DNA of 64,000 nt, from the NCBI RefSeq assembly GCF_030161555.1, contig NZ_BSUK01000001.1:1736001-1800000 (forward strand), read 5' to 3'. The translations under genes were made by a program, and so were the position numbers. The first letter of the stretch is position 1. The number at the start of each line of letters is the position of its first letter. The notes under the pieces were generated by a model. That model was given only the letters and a program-made list of their open reading frames with translations. It searched no databases and was not told where the DNA came from. This document shows positions 63,291 to 64,000 of the stretch, piece by piece. This DNA comes from Luteimicrobium album. GTDB lineage: Bacteria; Actinomycetota; Actinomycetes; Actinomycetales; Cellulomonadaceae.

Positions 63291-64000
63291 TCAGTTCCAG
63301 AGCGTGAGCTTGTCCGGGTTCACCATCATGCGGAGCTCGCTCACGACACCGTGAGCCACCTCGAGCGTGACGACGCCGACGATCCGGCCCTCGTCCCACA
63401 TCGCGAAGCCGAGGCCGTCCGGCGTCTCCTGCTCCAGGACGACGGTGCCCGGGTTCTTCGTCAGCGCGCCGAGCAGGAACCGCGCGACCCGGTCCGGCCC
63501 GACCACGGGCCTGCGGGCCGCCGAGACCAGCCCGCCGCCGTCGGACCGCAGCTCAACCCGCGGGTCGAGCACCGCGACCAGACGCGCGAGGTCGCCGGTC
63601 CGCGCCGCGGCACCGAAGGCCCGGACGACGTCGTCGTGCTCGACGCGCGAGACGCGCCGGCCGCGGCTCTGCTGCACCCGCCGCCGGGCGGACGTCGCGA
63701 GCTGGCGGCATGCCGCGGGGAGCGCCCCACGGCCTCGGCGACCTCGTCGAACGGGAGCGCGAACACGTCGTGCAGGACGAACGCCACGCGCTCCGCGGGC
63801 GTCATCGACTCGAGCACCACGAGCAGGGCCGTGCTGACGGAGTCGTCGAGGGTCGCACGGTCGGCCGGGTCCTCGGGGACGGGCGGTGCCGCCGGGAACG
63901 CGTCGGTCGGCACCGGTTCCGGGAGCCACGGGCCCACGCAGCGTTCACGCCGACGGCGCGCCGAGTCCAGCACGTTGAGGCACACGCGGCTCGCGGCGCG
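63291..64000 (-). CDS. SigJ-type ECF41 sigma factor with SnoaL-like domain (partial, one frame change)
   Basis: The gene runs off the right edge, so region 2 of the sigma factor is outside. Visible is the linker (VCLNVLDSARRRRERCVGPWLPEP), region 4 (MTPAERVAFVLHDVFALPFDEVAEAVGRSPAACRQLATSARRRV) and a C-terminal SnoaL/NTF2-like domain (VVRAFGAAARTGDLARLVAVLDPRVELRSDGGG ... VVSELRMMVNPDKL). The NPDKL near the end is typical of ECF41, where this domain replaces an anti-sigma factor. A -1 change at 63715-63720 (TCCCCG in coding orientation) separates EAVGRSP from AACRQLATSARRR. Confidence 0.9.

Noticed and set aside
1..64000. CRISPR arrays, tRNA or rRNA genes and prophage modules
   Set aside because: No regularly spaced repeats, no cloverleaf with conserved T-loop sequence and no phage structural or integrase genes were found on reading the window.

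Overview
The window is about 73% GC, uses GTG starts freely, and is dominated by ATGA/GTGA stop-start overlaps. Gene content (metQNI, LuxR-type two-component pair, SigJ-type sigma factor, paired CrcB proteins, Cys-free ribosomal protein operon, an alpha-1,3-glucanase-like secreted enzyme) points to an actinobacterium of the order Micrococcales, probably near Cellulomonas, Cellulosimicrobium or Isoptericola. No rRNA, tRNA, CRISPR array, prophage or intact IS was recognised.

Layout. 0-4 kb: methionine/cysteine-type importer metQ-metN-metI behind a four-cysteine leader peptide, then a Tam-like methyltransferase. 4-6 kb: a lower-GC AlbA/Schlafen-type regulator. 6-10.7 kb: desaturase, pgi, GH15-like enzyme. 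10.8-13.4 kb: polar amino acid ABC importer. 13.5-16.5 kb: large secreted GH87-like enzyme with N-terminal carbohydrate-binding repeats. 16.7-18.1 kb: two glyoxalase-fold proteins. 18.1-32.8 kb: a GntR/FCD-controlled catabolic island holding a dipeptide-type ABC importer, an N-carbamoylsarcosine-amidase-like hydrolase, a creatinase-like M24 protein, twin TIM-barrel proteins, a berberine-bridge-type flavin oxidase and two cytosine-deaminase-like amidohydrolases. 32.8-52.2 kb: housekeeping and accessory genes (5'-3' exonuclease, two-component system, phosphotransferase, SDRs, imidazolonepropionase-like amidohydrolase, a DAACS symporter behind a second leader peptide, ABC exporter, paired alpha/beta-fold proteins, PatB-type aminotransferase), with several palindromic repeat families between or inside genes. 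52.2-59 kb: a zinc-starvation locus with two L31 type B genes, an Mrf/Rv0106-like CobW protein, Zn-free L28, L33, S14, L36 and L32, a canonical CobW GTPase and znuABC, with two Zur-like palindromes. 59-64 kb: HU, YibE/F-like protein, crcB pair, MarR with divergent hydrolase, and a SigJ-type sigma factor cut by the window edge.

How the parts work together. In the island, GntR probably senses a pathway compound and releases four operator-like sites, allowing import by the Dpp-type transporter and stepwise breakdown of a ureido/guanidino/hydantoin-like nitrogen compound; the true substrate is unknown. In the zinc locus, falling zinc would release Zur, raise ZnuABC uptake, replace Zn-binding ribosomal proteins with Cys-free copies, and supply a CobW metallochaperone and a putative ribosome-hibernation recruiter. 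Two Cys-containing leader peptides suggest that the metQNI importer and the DAACS symporter respond to cysteine supply.

A strong caveat: about 26 genes carry one or more frame changes, nearly all equal to one missing base and mostly in runs of G or C. This looks like systematic base loss during sequencing rather than gene decay. Split genes are therefore annotated here as single genes, with the shift position stated.
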